A stretch of 47,167 nt of DNA from an uncultured Lachnospiraceae bacterium (GTDB taxonomy: Bacteria > Bacillota > Clostridia > Lachnospirales > Lachnospiraceae): the NCBI GenBank assembly GCA_910584325.1, contig CAJTZH010000011.1:1-47167 (forward strand). Direction: 5' to 3'. Position 1 is the stretch's first letter, and each line of letters opens with the position of its first letter. Both the position numbers and the translations under genes were made by a program. The notes under the pieces are model-generated. The model was not told the origin of the DNA and searched no databases. It was given only the letters and a program-made list of their open reading frames with translations. Below are positions 32,335-41,137 of the stretch, one piece after another.

Positions 32335-33069
32335 ATGTATCGGATAGCATTGTGTGATGACGAGACGGAAGAATTAGATAAAGCAGAGCAGATGTTAAAG
32401 AATTATGAGAAGAATCACCCGCAAATTAATTTGATGGTAGAACGTTTTCAAAATGCGGATGAACTGCTCTATAAGATAAAAGAAAAAAATTATATGCCGG
32501 ATGTGGTACTGTTAGATATTTATTTGCCTAAAATGCTGGGAACCAAAGCAGCGGGTGAGCTGCGCAGTATGGGAAATAAAAGCAAAATTGTTTTTCTGAC
32601 GTCTTCCAGAGAACACGCGCTTGAAGCGTTTCGGGTGGACGCGTCGCAGTATCTGGTAAAACCGGTATCGGAACAGGAATTGTCCGCGGTGCTGGACAAA
32701 TTATTAGAAGTCGTGCATGAAGAGAGAAAAAAATATCTTCTGCTGCGTATTGAGGGCAGGCTTTCAAAAATCGCGGTAAAGGATATTATATATTGTGAAG
32801 CGCAGGGAAAGACACAGTGTTTTTATCTTGCGGACGGCTCACACTGTTCCTTTAATAAAACCATGACGGCGTTTTATGATATGCTTTGCGGGTACCGGGA
32901 ATTTGTCAGGGTTGGCGTAGCGTACATCGTGAACATGGAGCATATCGAGAGCTTAAACAGCCGTGAACTGGTGATGGATAACGGGAAAAGGATTTATCCG
33001 CCGCGTGGTTCGTATCAGCCTTTAAGGGAAAAATATCTTGATTATTACTGCACGGATAACAGGGAATGA
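32335..33069 (+). CDS. LytTR-family response regulator
   Basis: 244 aa from the ATG at 32335 with AGGAGG eight bases upstream. Receiver domain with D61 in VVLLDIYLP and the conserved TSS and K of YLVKPV; LytTR DNA-binding domain from about residue 140 (CEAQGKTQCFYLADG, FVRVGVAYIVNMEHI). The AgrA-like plan matches the GHKL kinase upstream. Ends eight bases from the facing ABC gene. Confidence 0.92.
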   Translation: MYRIALCDDETEELDKAEQMLKNYEKNHPQINLMVERFQNADELLYKIKEKNYMPDVVLLDIYLPKMLGTKAAGELRSMGNKSKIVFLTSSREHALEAFRVDASQYLVKPVSEQELSAVLDKLLEVVHEERKKYLLLRIEGRLSKIAVKDIIYCEAQGKTQCFYLADGSHCSFNKTMTAFYDMLCGYREFVRVGVAYIVNMEHIESLNSRELVMDNGKRIYPPRGSYQPLREKYLDYYCTDNRE

Positions 33070-33077
33070 TTTGTATG

Positions 33078-34745
33078 TTAAGTTTCTTCCTGTTCTTCGA
33101 TATTTTTGACACCGTGTACGGATGTCAGTATAAATACCAGCAGATTTGCAGTAGTCAGGAGCAGCAAGACAATGACTGCGATTGCGGAAAATATGATGTC
33201 AGTGCGGTAAAATAACAGAAAACCGCCAAGACAGATAAATAGCCCGATGCCGATTGCGATTGCCATTGTGAAAAAGGTATTATAATTTTCTCTTAAAGCG
33301 CTTAACTCGTCATCCCAGATAAGTTTCGGCTGGTTGGAGTCAATGTAAATACCCAAATAAGCAATCAGGCAGACAGATAACAGGCAGATGCCAAGGTAAA
33401 GCAGGCTGTCCGTAAGCGGCATACGTATTAAAATAAATAACGGAATATAGTAAATAAAAATGCCGAGTACCGGGAACAGGATTCCGACCCTTACTTTCAC
33501 ATTCCACTGCGTTTTGTAAGGAACCGGAATATATTTCATAAAGGAAAAATGCTTTCCTTCACGCGATATCGCATTGGAACTGATGCTGTTTAACGCCGTC
33601 ACAATAACGGAGAGCGCGACGGTTCCGAACAGGAAAAATACGCGGATGTTAATATCGCCCGACGCGTACTGCGCGCGCAGGGAAGCGATGGATATATGAT
33701 ATGGCAGCAGTTTTATCACGCCGTATATCAGAACCGGCCAGAGAAAGTTTACAAGGATACAGTTAGAAAAGAATATAGGAGTGCGCAGCAAAATGCGTAC
33801 TTCTTTTAAAAAGTAAGAAAACCCCGGACTGTGTACGCGGCATTTTTCGATAATCGTAGCGCGGTGTTTGGCGGATGATTTTCTGACGGAACCGGTTCTG
33901 CCGATTACACCTTTGAAATACAGAACTTCCGAGAGCGCAAGCATCACAACAATCCAGACGGCGTTGATGGCGAGATATTGAATTAATGCGAAAAAACTTC
34001 CCTCACTAAATGTTTTTACAAAAAGCGGTACGCCGGGTAGGAGCATGTTTAACAGCTTCATAAATTCCGGTTCGCCTTTTGATAAGGCTCTCATGGTCAA
34101 ATCCATATCCATATTCTGAAAAGACGCAATTCCCCAAAACAAAACGATAATAAATAGAAAAATTAAAATTACGGAAATCCGCTGCATGATATCTTTGTTT
34201 TTAATCAGACGGGTAAACGCCATGATGAACATACAGATAATGGTGCAGTATACAAGGGGGATGATTGGCAGCGTTATAAGTCCAACAACGGATAACAGCC
34301 AGTTTAAGAGTCCCATGCGCGCTGCCGTGCCATAGCCGATAACGCAGGCAAGTACTAATATTGCCTGCATAATATTTTCACTAAATCCTGTGGCGGTAAA
34401 TTTGGCGGCGACAATCTGATAGGCGCGCAGAGGCCACGGAAGCAGATATTCGATGTCATTAGAAAAATATAGTTCGTTTAAAATGACGCTGATACCGAAA
34501 ATAAACGTAAAAATACTGATAGCATGAAGCATCAGTGTAATCCCCAAATCGGAATATCCCATTGGAGAAAGGAGAGATGTGGTTACGTGAACCAAGAATC
34601 CCGCTCCGAAGGAAATCGGAATCAGAATACCGAATACGGCAAATAGAGACAATACAACCATCATTGCAGCACGGCGTTTGTCCTGCGGCTTGCTCATTTC
34701 CACGGAGGAAATAAAAGTTTTTGTCAGAGACAGATATTTATTCAT
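33078..34745 (-). CDS. ABC exporter membrane subunit
   Basis: 555 aa with about 12 hydrophobic segments, no ATPase motif and a basic loop in the middle (SVRKSSAKHRATIIEKCR). Overlaps the ATPase gene by eight bases, so the two form one exporter. It converges with the LytTR gene with only eight bases between the stops and no terminator visible. The substrate is unknown. The kinase/regulator pair opposite may control it, as is common for peptide-sensing exporters. Confidence 0.85.
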   Translation of the reverse strand: MNKYLSLTKTFISSVEMSKPQDKRRAAMMVVLSLFAVFGILIPISFGAGFLVHVTTSLLSPMGYSDLGITLMLHAISIFTFIFGISVILNELYFSNDIEYLLPWPLRAYQIVAAKFTATGFSENIMQAILVLACVIGYGTAARMGLLNWLLSVVGLITLPIIPLVYCTIICMFIMAFTRLIKNKDIMQRISVILIFLFIIVLFWGIASFQNMDMDLTMRALSKGEPEFMKLLNMLLPGVPLFVKTFSEGSFFALIQYLAINAVWIVVMLALSEVLYFKGVIGRTGSVRKSSAKHRATIIEKCRVHSPGFSYFLKEVRILLRTPIFFSNCILVNFLWPVLIYGVIKLLPYHISIASLRAQYASGDINIRVFFLFGTVALSVIVTALNSISSNAISREGKHFSFMKYIPVPYKTQWNVKVRVGILFPVLGIFIYYIPLFILIRMPLTDSLLYLGICLLSVCLIAYLGIYIDSNQPKLIWDDELSALRENYNTFFTMAIAIGIGLFICLGGFLLFYRTDIIFSAIAVIVLLLLTTANLLVFILTSVHGVKNIEEQEET

Positions 34746-35460
34746 GGGCGGTCATCTCCAAAAAGATTTTTTCTAAGTCCATATCCGGATACTGTTCCTT
34801 CAGTTCTTCCAGTGTTCCATAAAATAAGGTTTTACCGTGGTTGATAATAAGAACCTTATCACAGAGCTTTTCCGCGACTTCCAGGACATGTGTGGAAAAC
34901 AGCACGGAGTTTCCCGCGTCCGCGTGTTCGCGCATCATGTGTTTTAGTTCATATGCTGATTTCGGGTCAAGCCCGGTCAGCGGTTCATCCAGAATCCAAA
35001 CGGAAGGGTTATGTACGAGCGCGGCAGTCACCATCATTTTCTGACGCATACCGTGGGAATATCCCTGCATTGGTTTGTCCAATATATCCGTTAAATCAAA
35101 ACGCGCGGCAAACGAGGAAATGCGTTCTTTCCGCACATCAAGAGGCACTTTATAAATATCGGAAATCAGGTTCAGAAATTCAATCCCTTTAAGGCGCAGG
35201 AACATGTCGGGACTGTCCGCAATATAACCGATACATTGTTTTGCTTCCAGCGCGTTTTTACGGATATCAAACTCGTTGATATGGATGGAGCCGGAATCCG
35301 GTTTTAAAATGCCGGTCAGCATTTTCAGCGTTGTCGATTTGCCTGCGCCGTTCGGACCAATAAATCCGACAATTTCGCCATCTTTTACCGTGAGATTGAG
35401 AGAATCTACGGCACGGATGGAATTGTTGTATGTTTTTGTAATGTTTTCTATCTGTATCAT
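34738..35460 (-). CDS. ABC exporter ATPase subunit
   Basis: 240 aa. Walker A GPNGAGKST (about 35-43), Q-loop IGYIADSPD, signature SHGMRQKM (a variant of LSGGQ), Walker B WILDEPLTGLD and switch ST in LFSTHV. Resembles the CcmA/NatA-type ATPases of exporters. AAGGAG precedes the ATG, which overlaps the stop of the VanZ-like gene. Confidence 0.92.
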   Translation of the reverse strand: MIQIENITKTYNNSIRAVDSLNLTVKDGEIVGFIGPNGAGKSTTLKMLTGILKPDSGSIHINEFDIRKNALEAKQCIGYIADSPDMFLRLKGIEFLNLISDIYKVPLDVRKERISSFAARFDLTDILDKPMQGYSHGMRQKMMVTAALVHNPSVWILDEPLTGLDPKSAYELKHMMREHADAGNSVLFSTHVLEVAEKLCDKVLIINHGKTLFYGTLEELKEQYPDMDLEKIFLEMTAHE

Positions 35461-35933
35461 GGGGAGGACTCCTTGTATGTTTTCAAAAATTTAGTATTTA
35501 TAAGAATATTTACAATGAAATATCCGATACATGCACCGATAAAGTTAAGAAGAATATCATCAACATCAAAAAATCCAATCATAAATATAAATTGAATACA
35601 TTCAATGAGAAAAAGGAAACATAGAGTTGCCATAGCAAAGGGAATAAATTTTTTGAAATGTTTATAGGAAAGTGGAAATAAAATTCCCCAGGGAATAAAT
35701 ACAGCTAAGTTTGCAAAAAGATTTTTTAATGCCCAAAATTCACCAGCGTTTTGAAATTGAGATATGATTGTTTTAAGGGGGATGTAGTTTATATTCATTG
35801 CACCTTCTTCTCTGCTCCACTTTATGTTTTGCATGGTATCCCGTATTAAATAAAAGGAACCGTCAAATTTTAATACGACAAAAAGAATTATGATAATCAA
35901 ATAGAAATAAAATAACAGTCTTATTTTTTTCAT
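35457..35933 (-). CDS. VanZ-like membrane protein
   Basis: 158 aa with four membrane segments; the family pattern NLFANLAVFIPWGILFPL is at about 70-87 and VDDILLNFIGACIGYF near the C terminus. VanZ confers teicoplanin resistance in some strains; family members in general act on or near the envelope. It heads the VanZ-ABC operon (AGGAG upstream) and overlaps the ATPase start as ATGA. Confidence 0.88.
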   Translation of the reverse strand: MKKIRLLFYFYLIIIILFVVLKFDGSFYLIRDTMQNIKWSREEGAMNINYIPLKTIISQFQNAGEFWALKNLFANLAVFIPWGILFPLSYKHFKKFIPFAMATLCFLFLIECIQFIFMIGFFDVDDILLNFIGACIGYFIVNILINTKFLKTYKESSP

Positions 35934-35948
35934 GCTGTCTCCTACAAG

Positions 35949-35985
35949 AGGGGCAAGAGAGAACTCAAGCCCCTTTGTTTTGTTT
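35949..35985. terminator. Hairpin between gene remnant and VanZ-like gene
   Basis: AGGGGC (35949-35954) pairs with GCCCCT (35969-35974) around a 14-base loop; on the plus strand a T-rich stretch follows, on the minus strand it is only a leader hairpin before the VanZ gene. Confidence 0.4.
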
Positions 35986-35986
35986 T

Positions 35987-36330
35987 TTAATTTGAATAGA
36001 TGTCTCCATTAAAACTATATTTGTTACCGTTTGTAGGCACAGAAAACGTATATAATATTACTTGGAGCAATCAAGTCCGTCAATATCTCCGGAACCGGCT
36101 AAGAATCGGCTGTCTATTGTAATAGAAGTACTAGCTCCAGGACTGGAAACTAAAAGAGTTCAATTTTCAACTGAAACATGTATCGAAGATGCGCCAGTCA
36201 GCCATTTACTTGTGTAAACCGCTGCGCCTATTTCCTCTACCTGATATGAATAAGTGGAAATAGATAAATTGTGTACATCAGCTCTTGATGTGGGCGGTTT
36301 AGCACCATATACAGAAATGCCTCCCCCATA
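35987..36330 (-). pseudogene. Decayed remnant of a secreted-type gene
   Basis: Read on the minus strand, the region gives protein-like text broken by stops: a segment beginning YGGGISVYGAKPPTSRADVH and ending HVSVEN then TGA, a segment TLLVSSPGASTSITID to CSK then TAA, and, after a frame shift, PTNGNKYSFNGDIYSN then TAA. Ser/Thr/Asn-rich composition is that of secreted proteins. A stop also lies before the first segment. The parent family is not recognised. Confidence 0.5.
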
Positions 36331-36394
36331 TTATTTATCTCGAGATATAATCTAATTATATCAAATCTGTCTAAAAAATCAATTAAATCAATTT

Positions 36395-36456
36395 GAGCCG
36401 TCCCCAGCAGCATAGAATCCTTTCGTTTTAGATGTCTATGCTGCCGGGGACGGCTC
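36395..36456. repeat. Long near-perfect hairpin, REP-like
   Basis: A 22-bp stem with one mismatch: GAGCCGTCCCC (36395-36405) pairs with GGGGACGGCTC (36446-36456), and AGCAGCATAGA pairs with TCTATGCTGCC. Loop of 18 bases. GCCGTCCCC/GGGGACGGC ends are typical of REP-type repeats in Clostridia. It lies 21 bases upstream of the aminotransferase promoter, so it might also end transcription from outside. Other copies were not seen in this window. Confidence 0.7.
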
Positions 36457-36477
36457 ATTCAATCTTTGAAAAATTAA

Positions 36478-36506
36478 TTGACAATACAAGATGAGTGTGC
36501 TAATAT
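36478..36506 (+). promoter_or_regulatory. Promoter of the aminotransferase T-box transcript
   Basis: TTGACA (36478-36483), exactly 17 bases, then TAATAT (36501-36506). Confidence 0.8.
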
Positions 36507-36514
36507 CGGTACAA

Positions 36515-36799
36515 ACAAAAAGTTAAGAGCCGTGAAGGGAAAGAGTAATTTTCAGATGCGTTTCAGAGAGAAGGCGGTTGGTGCAAGTCTTTACAACGCT
36601 GATTATGAAGCAGTCCCGGAGCTTTGAACCGAAAGCGCAAGCTGCGTAGGCTTCAACGGGTTCTCCCGTTATAGAGAGACGATATGATTGTATCGGTTGA
36701 GTGCGGAACAGGTATCTGTTCTGAATTTAGGTGGTAACACGGATTTTAATTCGCCCTAAGTGTATATCCTTTATGGATGCTGCACTTAGGGTCTTTTTT
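36515..36799 (+). promoter_or_regulatory. T-box leader before the aminotransferase gene
   Basis: The T-box sequence TTTAGGTGGTAACACGG lies at 36726-36742. The Stem I apical portion reads AGAGAAGGCGGTTGGTGC. Terminator arms CCCTAAGTG (36754-36762) and CACTTAGGG (36783-36791) are followed by T6. The specifier is probably GCA (36610-36612, in UGAAGCAGUCC), reading alanine, by analogy with the placement of UGG in the trp leader. This would make the enzyme respond to uncharged tRNA-Ala. Confidence 0.85.
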
Positions 36800-36836
36800 G
36801 TTAATAAGAAATTTATGAAAAAGGAAGGTAATGACA

Positions 36837-38051
36837 ATGAGAACATTCGAAAAATCAAAGAAACTGGATAACGTGTGTTATGATATCAGAGGTCCCGTTA
36901 TGGACGAGGCAGAGAGAATGAGCGCAGACGGCATAGAGATTTTGAAACTCAATATCGGCAATCCGGCACCGTTTGGATTTCGTGCTCCCGACGCCGTGAT
37001 AGAAGCAATGAAAAATAATCTTACAGAGACGGAGGGGTATTCGGATTCCAAAGGACTTTTGGCGGCAAGAAAAGCGATTCTTTCTTACTGCGAGGAAAAG
37101 CGCCTTCCAAATGTGACAATTGATGATATTTATACAGGAAACGGCGTCAGCGAGCTGATTACGCTGTCTATGCAGGGACTCCTTGATTCTGGGGATGAAG
37201 TGCTGGTACCGGCACCGGATTATCCGCTGTGGACGGCTTCGGTAACGCTTGCCGGAGGAACGGCGGTACATTATACATGCGACGAAAAACAGGACTGGTA
37301 TCCTGATATTGAGGATATGAAAAAGAAAGTTACAGATAGGACGAAAGCGATTGTCGTAATTAATCCGAACAATCCGACGGGTGCGCTGTATCCGAAGGAA
37401 CTTCTGGAACAGATTGTACAGATTGCAAGAGAACATGAATTGATTCTGTTTGCGGACGAAATCTATGACAGACTGGTTTTCGATGGTCTGGAACATATTG
37501 CGCTTGCCTCTCTGGCGCCGGATTTGTTGACGGTAAGTTTTAACGGATTATCAAAATCGCATCTGATTGCCGGTTATCGCTGCGGCTGGATGTGTCTGTG
37601 CGGCGATAAATCACGCGCAAAAGGATTTATAGAGGGTATCAAGCTGCTCTCCTCCATGAGACTTTGTTCTAATGTTCCGGCGCAGTCGTTAATTCCAGCG
37701 GCGCTTGCAAGCACGGAGCAGACGAAGGAACTTCTGGTACCGGGCGGAAGAGTGTATGAGCAGAGGGAGTGCATTTATAACGCGCTCAAAGATATCGAGG
37801 GTGTATCCGCTGTGAAACCAAAAGCGGCATTTTACATATTCCCGGGACTTGACAGAAAGAAATATAATATATATGATGATGAAAAACTGGTGTTGGATAT
37901 CTTAAAAGAAAAACATATTCTGCTTACCCGTGGAGGCGGATTCCACTGGGAAACGCCGGGATATTTCAGGATTGTGTATCTGCCGGAGTGCGAAGTACTG
38001 GAACGTGCGGCGGCAAGTCTTAAGGAATTTCTTGCGGGATACAGACAGTAA
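36837..38051 (+). CDS. Class I/II PLP aminotransferase, probable alanine-forming
   Basis: 404 aa; the ATG at 36837 is eight bases after GGAAGG, the ATG at 36831 only two. PLP lysine K240 in FNGLSKSHLIAGYRCGW, preceded by the NPNNPTGALY and ADEIYDRL motifs of the fold. Closest in pattern to alanine aminotransferases of the AlaA/AlaT group (converting pyruvate and glutamate to alanine). The alanine-type T-box supports that role. Confidence 0.9.
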   Translation: MRTFEKSKKLDNVCYDIRGPVMDEAERMSADGIEILKLNIGNPAPFGFRAPDAVIEAMKNNLTETEGYSDSKGLLAARKAILSYCEEKRLPNVTIDDIYTGNGVSELITLSMQGLLDSGDEVLVPAPDYPLWTASVTLAGGTAVHYTCDEKQDWYPDIEDMKKKVTDRTKAIVVINPNNPTGALYPKELLEQIVQIAREHELILFADEIYDRLVFDGLEHIALASLAPDLLTVSFNGLSKSHLIAGYRCGWMCLCGDKSRAKGFIEGIKLLSSMRLCSNVPAQSLIPAALASTEQTKELLVPGGRVYEQRECIYNALKDIEGVSAVKPKAAFYIFPGLDRKKYNIYDDEKLVLDILKEKHILLTRGGGFHWETPGYFRIVYLPECEVLERAAASLKEFLAGYRQ

Positions 38052-38071
38052 GAATACGGTAGAGAGGGTCT

Positions 38072-39283
38072 ATGGCAAATTATCATAAATTAACAAAAGA
38101 ATTACAGGAACGTATAGAAGAAGACAGAAGGAATCATATGATTAATCCGTACGCGTTTCGCAATGAAGACGTGATACGAAGACACAGTGGGCATGACGCG
38201 CCGATACTGTGGCGGCCTGCGTTTGTCAGTGATGTGGAGAAGATTATACATAATCCGTATTATAACCGCTATTGCGATAAAACGCAGGTATTGTCGTTTT
38301 TTAAAAATGACGATATCTCAAGGAGAGCGCTTCATGTCCAGCTTGTTTCCCGTGTGGCGCGCAATATCGGAAGCGTGCTGGGACTGAATACGGATTTGAT
38401 TGAGGCGGCGGCGCTGGGGCATGATATTGGGCATACGCCGTTTGGACATGCCGGAGAGAGGCTGCTTGGCGCATTGTATGAGGAGCATACAGGACGGTTG
38501 TTCAATCATAATGTACACAGTGTACGTGTGCTTGACAAACTTGTAACAAGAAATGTCAGTCTTCAGGCGCTGGACGGGATTTTATGCCACAATGGCGAGA
38601 TGGAGCAGCAGGAATACCGTCCGGTAAAATTAAACGATTTTGAAACGTTTGATAAGCGTGTTGAAACGTGTTATACCGATAAAGAAGCAAACAAACGGCA
38701 GATTCCCTGTACGCTGGAAGGGTGTGTTGTCCGGGTCAGCGATATTATCGCATATCTTGGTAAGGACAGGCAGGACGCGGTAAGAGTGGGACTCCTTGCC
38801 GACGATAGCGGATTTGACAGTGAGATCATCGGAACGTCGAATGCCGAAATCATCAACAATATGGTAGTCAATATTATCGAAAACAGTTACGGAAAGCCGT
38901 ATTTATTTATGGAACCGGAGTATTATGAAGCTTTTTGCAAGGCAAAACAGCAGAACTATCAGTTGATTTACCGCAAACCGGAACTGGACGCGATATATCA
39001 TCAAAATGTAAAACCGATGTTTGAAGCCGTGTATGAGGAATTGTTAAAGCAGGCGAAAGAGCAGAATACGGACAGTATTTTTGTAAGGCACCATCTGAAT
39101 TATTTAGCGGAACAAAATCAATATTCGCAATATTTTAATATGGAAGAATACCGCGCGACGGAAGCCAATCAGCTTGTGGTAGATTATATGGCGAGCATGA
39201 CAGATGACTATTTCATAGACCTCTATGAGAACTTGTTCCCGCACGGGGAATATAAGATAAGCTACAAGGGATACTTTGATTAA
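38072..39283 (+). CDS. dgt: Deoxyguanosinetriphosphate triphosphohydrolase-like protein
   Basis: 403 aa HD-domain enzyme. The metal-binding motif is ALGHDIGHTPFGHAGE (about 110-125), with N-terminal RHSGHDA and VQLVSRVARNIG supplying earlier ligands. Family members hydrolyse dNTPs to nucleoside and tripolyphosphate. The GAGAGGG ribosome binding site is eight bases before the ATG. The stop codon overlaps that of the convergent heparinase-like gene. Confidence 0.92.
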   Translation: MANYHKLTKELQERIEEDRRNHMINPYAFRNEDVIRRHSGHDAPILWRPAFVSDVEKIIHNPYYNRYCDKTQVLSFFKNDDISRRALHVQLVSRVARNIGSVLGLNTDLIEAAALGHDIGHTPFGHAGERLLGALYEEHTGRLFNHNVHSVRVLDKLVTRNVSLQALDGILCHNGEMEQQEYRPVKLNDFETFDKRVETCYTDKEANKRQIPCTLEGCVVRVSDIIAYLGKDRQDAVRVGLLADDSGFDSEIIGTSNAEIINNMVVNIIENSYGKPYLFMEPEYYEAFCKAKQQNYQLIYRKPELDAIYHQNVKPMFEAVYEELLKQAKEQNTDSIFVRHHLNYLAEQNQYSQYFNMEEYRATEANQLVVDYMASMTDDYFIDLYENLFPHGEYKISYKGYFD

Positions 39284-39291
39284 AGTATCCC
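39268..39291. terminator. Shared hairpin over two overlapping stop codons
   Basis: GGGATACTTT (39268-39277) pairs perfectly with AAAGTATCCC (39282-39291) with loop GATT. The dgt stop (39281-39283) and the stop of the minus-strand gene (39282-39280) both lie in it. T-rich on the plus side, so it can serve as a compact bidirectional terminator. Confidence 0.65.
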
Positions 39292-41097
39292 TATTTTAAC
39301 AGTGCCGGTTATGCCAGCGTCAGAAACGGTGAGACGGATGCGGTAAATGCTGTGTTTCCAGCATAGAGCAAGACGGTCGTCTGTGATGGCGCATTCCTCG
39401 ATTACAGCCTGTGCGGGACAGGCCCAGTTTAGTTCGCCCAAAGAACCGATTTTGATGCGGCTTTCGGAAAGTTTTGGTTTTTCGTAGGTCATAAAATTCA
39501 GAATCAGTTTTCTGTCGCTGTCTTTTTGAAATTCGAAATGGTCCGTCAGACAGATGCCTTTGTGCGTCAGTGAAAATTCACGGATATAAGATGTAATTCC
39601 CGCTTCTTTGGGATAGGCGCTGGCAATATTCATGCAAAACGTTCCGCCGTCTTTTGTAAACTTATAGTCCAGCACATCCGCGTGAAATGATTTGCCGTTT
39701 TGCTGCATCTGACCGTTTATCGTCGGCAGATTGTGAAAATCGGATTGCATTGTCCAGATTTCATATCGTTTAGGAGAAAATGTTTTGGCGGTATAGCTCT
39801 CCACGCCGATATCAATGAGAAGCGGCAGACCGTTTTTGTAAACGGTGACGCTGCCCGTATCATTATGGTTGTGACTGTCGTCGTTGTCTCCGCTTTTAAC
39901 GCCTGCCGTATACGTGCCGTTGCGGACAAGGAATAAACCTACGCTCGGATAATACACGGACGGGTGTCTTGGCGCGGCAAGAGTCTCGTACGATAAAATT
40001 TCTTTTCGTGTAAAAACTTCCTGAAGACGGTAATAGAGATTATTTTCTTCCGGTTGCAGCACAACGTCGTTTCGTCTGTAATCGGATGCGGCAAATGCCA
40101 TGAGTTCGGGAAGCTTGCACGCCTTTCCGAATAAAAATTCCCGCGTGCCTGCTCTGCCGGCGACCGGAGAACAGTCGGCGAAATTGATATAGTATTTGTC
40201 GTCCACATGTACGTTTAAAATATAAGACGCGATATTTTTCATTTTCTCATTCTGCCAAAGCACGGCAAAATGATTTTCCGTAATCCGGCATAGAATGTCA
40301 AGCGACTGAAAAAGACATAAACCTGCATGGCGGTAATACTGTGCGCCTTCCTCACAGCAGCCGTCTTCACCGTAATCTTTTAAAAAGAAATCAATGCTTC
40401 CTGCGGCTTTACGGAAAACGCGTTTTCTGACGGACGAACTCCACGGAATCAAAAAAGCGGTCAATAAGATATTCTGCGTGCACCAGACGGTCCAATTGCA
40501 CATCGGTTCGTTTCCTTTGCCCATCCACCAGAAATGTCTGGTCAGATATGGCGTAATAACCCGTTTTTTAAGTTCGTCTTTTATCATGGTACATATAAAA
40601 GGACTGACGTCGTTTAGCCTGTTTTCCAGAAGATAGTAAACCGTTGCGAGAACGGCTGCCGTTTCGCAGGAAAACAGTTCGAGAACCGGGTGTGTTGTGT
40701 CCGGCAGCACAAACTGTTTGGCGTCGCGGATATAGGTATTATGGGCGGGAAGCTGCCATGCCGTCTCGTTGCAGACGGCGTAAATGCCGTTTATGATATC
40801 GTCAAGAAATCTGCCCTGATTCTCCGCGCATTCCGCAAGTACGAGCGCGTCGAGGGCTTTTCGTTTGGCGAACAGTTTGTTTTCGTAATTAGTGCGGTTT
40901 CCTGTCTTGGAAAACTCCATGAAATCCGATGCTTTTAAATAAGGGTAGTCATACCCGAGAAACTGCTCCCCTTTTTTTATCAGCAGTTTTCTCGTTTCAC
41001 TGTCAATGTCCGCCCATGCGCGGCGGTCGTCCGCTTTTGGATACGGCGTAAAATTTTTAAACGGTTTTTGAAATGATAAAGACAATTCGCGAAACAT
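39280..41097 (-). CDS. Heparinase II/III-like polysaccharide lyase family protein
   Basis: 605 aa from the ATG at 41097, six bases after AGGAGG; an upstream in-frame ATG has no site. The alpha-alpha toroid N-terminal half (about 90-300) is followed by the beta domain with the conserved HNHNDTGS motif (about 395-402). No signal peptide, so it would act in the cytoplasm on imported oligosaccharides. Family members cleave uronate-containing glycans. It follows the response regulator by 40 bases, in the same operon, and lies near a sugar importer. Confidence 0.82.
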   Translation of the reverse strand: MFRELSLSFQKPFKNFTPYPKADDRRAWADIDSETRKLLIKKGEQFLGYDYPYLKASDFMEFSKTGNRTNYENKLFAKRKALDALVLAECAENQGRFLDDIINGIYAVCNETAWQLPAHNTYIRDAKQFVLPDTTHPVLELFSCETAAVLATVYYLLENRLNDVSPFICTMIKDELKKRVITPYLTRHFWWMGKGNEPMCNWTVWCTQNILLTAFLIPWSSSVRKRVFRKAAGSIDFFLKDYGEDGCCEEGAQYYRHAGLCLFQSLDILCRITENHFAVLWQNEKMKNIASYILNVHVDDKYYINFADCSPVAGRAGTREFLFGKACKLPELMAFAASDYRRNDVVLQPEENNLYYRLQEVFTRKEILSYETLAAPRHPSVYYPSVGLFLVRNGTYTAGVKSGDNDDSHNHNDTGSVTVYKNGLPLLIDIGVESYTAKTFSPKRYEIWTMQSDFHNLPTINGQMQQNGKSFHADVLDYKFTKDGGTFCMNIASAYPKEAGITSYIREFSLTHKGICLTDHFEFQKDSDRKLILNFMTYEKPKLSESRIKIGSLGELNWACPAQAVIEECAITDDRLALCWKHSIYRIRLTVSDAGITGTVKIGIL

Positions 41098-41137
41098 AAC
41101 ATGCCTCCTATATGCCATGAATGAGCTGTAATCATGA

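Noticed and set aside
36237..36458. A 73-codon minus-strand frame over the REP-like hairpin
   Set aside because: It runs through the long palindrome and out of frame with the gene remnant; no ribosome binding site.
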